Assembly (NCBI GenBank): GCA_002773655.1
Contig: PFAR01000043.1
Span: 1-5,209, forward strand
Direction: 5' to 3'
Length of the DNA: 5,209 nt
From: Candidatus Falkowbacteria bacterium CG10_big_fil_rev_8_21_14_0_10_43_10
GTDB lineage: Bacteria > Patescibacteriota > Patescibacteriia > Patescibacteriales > XYC2-FULL-47-12
Below, piece by piece: positions 4,982 to 5,209 of this stretch. Made by a program: the position numbers and the translations under genes. The notes under the pieces were generated by a model, which was not told the origin of the DNA, did not search any database, and saw nothing but the letters and a program-made list of their open reading frames with translations. Position 1 is the first letter of the stretch; each line of letters begins with the position of its first letter.

Positions 4982-5068
4982 CGGAAGGGGTGGGATTCGA
5001 ACCCACGGGACCTTTTCAGGCCCAACGGTTTTCAAGACCGTCACATTCGACCGCTCTGTCACCCTTCC
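4982..5068 (-). tRNA. tRNA-Ser, anticodon UGA
   Basis: This is a complete 87-base class II tRNA. The acceptor GGAAGGG (5068-5062) pairs with CCCTTCC (4989-4983). The D-stem is ACA/TGT with loop GAGCGGTCGAA. The anticodon stem ACGGT/ACCGT holds the loop CTTGAAA, with anticodon TGA at 5034-5032. A long variable arm GGGCCT-GAAA-AGGTCC follows. The T-arm is GTGGG-TTCGAAT-CCCAC and the discriminator is G73 at 4982. The long variable arm and G73 are serine identity elements. It reads UCA and, by wobble, other UCN codons. CCA is not encoded, so it must be added by the nucleotidyltransferase. Confidence 0.96.
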
Positions 5069-5086
5069 CATGTTTACTATCGCGGG

Positions 5087-5127
5087 CAAGACCGGTGCAT
5101 TCGACCCCGGGGCTCTGCCACGCCTCC
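5087..5127 (-). pseudogene. Truncated 5' half of a second tRNA-Ser
   Basis: Read on the minus strand, it shows the acceptor 5' strand GGAGGCG (5127-5121), TG, D-stem GCA/TGC, the GGTCGAA end of a D-loop, then CCGGTCTTG. That last piece is the anticodon stem 5' strand and the first half of a UGA-type loop. It aligns base for base with the intact tRNA-Ser 18 bases downstream up to CTTG. Homology then stops and no matching 3' anticodon strand, variable arm or T-arm follows. The D-loop carries five extra bases that create CCCCGGGG (5105-5112). It cannot form a working tRNA. It sits between the promoter and the intact tRNA and would be in the same precursor transcript. Confidence 0.8.
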
Positions 5128-5158
5128 GAACTATTTTTGTTTTTTTTCTCCTTGTGTT

Positions 5159-5187
5159 ATAATATATATAATTATAGCATAAGTCAA
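5159..5187 (-). promoter_or_regulatory. Sigma70-type promoter of the tRNA-Ser transcript
   Basis: On the minus strand, TTGACT (5187-5182) and TATTAT (5164-5159) are separated by exactly 17 bases, with 5 of 6 matches at each box. The expected start is near 5152, about 25 bases before the 5' end of the broken tRNA-Ser. That is normal geometry for a tRNA promoter, so it probably first served the now broken gene and now drives the intact tRNA through it. Confidence 0.7.
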
Positions 5188-5209
5188 TACTTTTAAACAT
5201 TTAAAATTA

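Noticed and set aside
447..5127. A genomic island bounded by the recombinase end and the tRNA-Ser end.
   Set aside because: No copy of any tRNA-Ser segment is visible in 1-446 to serve as the other attachment repeat, and the cargo is core metabolism.
4853..5200. Several overlapping reading frames on both strands across the tRNA region, giving peptides such as 'GWDSNPRDLFRPNGF' and 'GFEPTG'.
   Set aside because: They are translations of the tRNA-Ser gene and its broken partner. Such peptides are a familiar annotation artefact, and no ribosome binding site or coding bias is seen.

Overview
The window looks like a piece of a Candidate Phyla Radiation (Patescibacteria, Parcubacteria-like) genome. 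The clues are short compact genes and strong GGAGG Shine-Dalgarno use at one gene only. TGA serves as a true stop at the end of the recombinase gene, which argues against the recoded SR1/Gracilibacteria groups. There are also several small GC-rich palindromes and a 'gatcctt...aggatgac' unit of the kind scattered through such genomes. The phylum-level call is inference from style, not from a marker gene.

Layout. Bases 1-73 are A/T-rich with nothing I can support beyond a GTTAGGC/GTTAGCC pair. Bases 74-377 form a large nested inverted-repeat element with no coding potential: two multi-branch domains (85-215 and 217-368) closed by an outer 7-bp stem. It is followed by an A/T-rich terminator-like hairpin (366-396) and a candidate promoter (398-426). 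Three plus-strand genes follow: a Xer-type tyrosine recombinase (447-1301), an ATGA-overlapping PfkB-family adenosine kinase (1298-2236), and adenosylhomocysteinase (2377-3633). A 111-bp palindromic element lies between the last two. After ahcY comes a mosaic of four short repeats (3633-3755) and a bidirectional terminator (3782-3807). On the minus strand lie a C45-type N-terminal-nucleophile acyltransferase/hydrolase (3820-4836), a GC-rich hairpin repeat (4952-4978), a complete tRNA-Ser(UGA) (4982-5068) and, directly upstream of it, the broken 5' half of a second tRNA-Ser (5087-5127). A good promoter (5159-5187) drives the tRNA.

How it works together. Adenosylhomocysteinase splits the methylation by-product S-adenosylhomocysteine into homocysteine and adenosine. 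The neighbouring kinase would turn adenosine into AMP, pulling the reversible hydrolase forward. This is a coherent detoxification and salvage pair. The recombinase is fused to this pair by translational overlap for no obvious metabolic reason. The C45 enzyme's substrate cannot be told from sequence.

Most worth following up: the 304-base structured element upstream of the recombinase, and the truncated tRNA-Ser that sits between a promoter and an intact tRNA-Ser.
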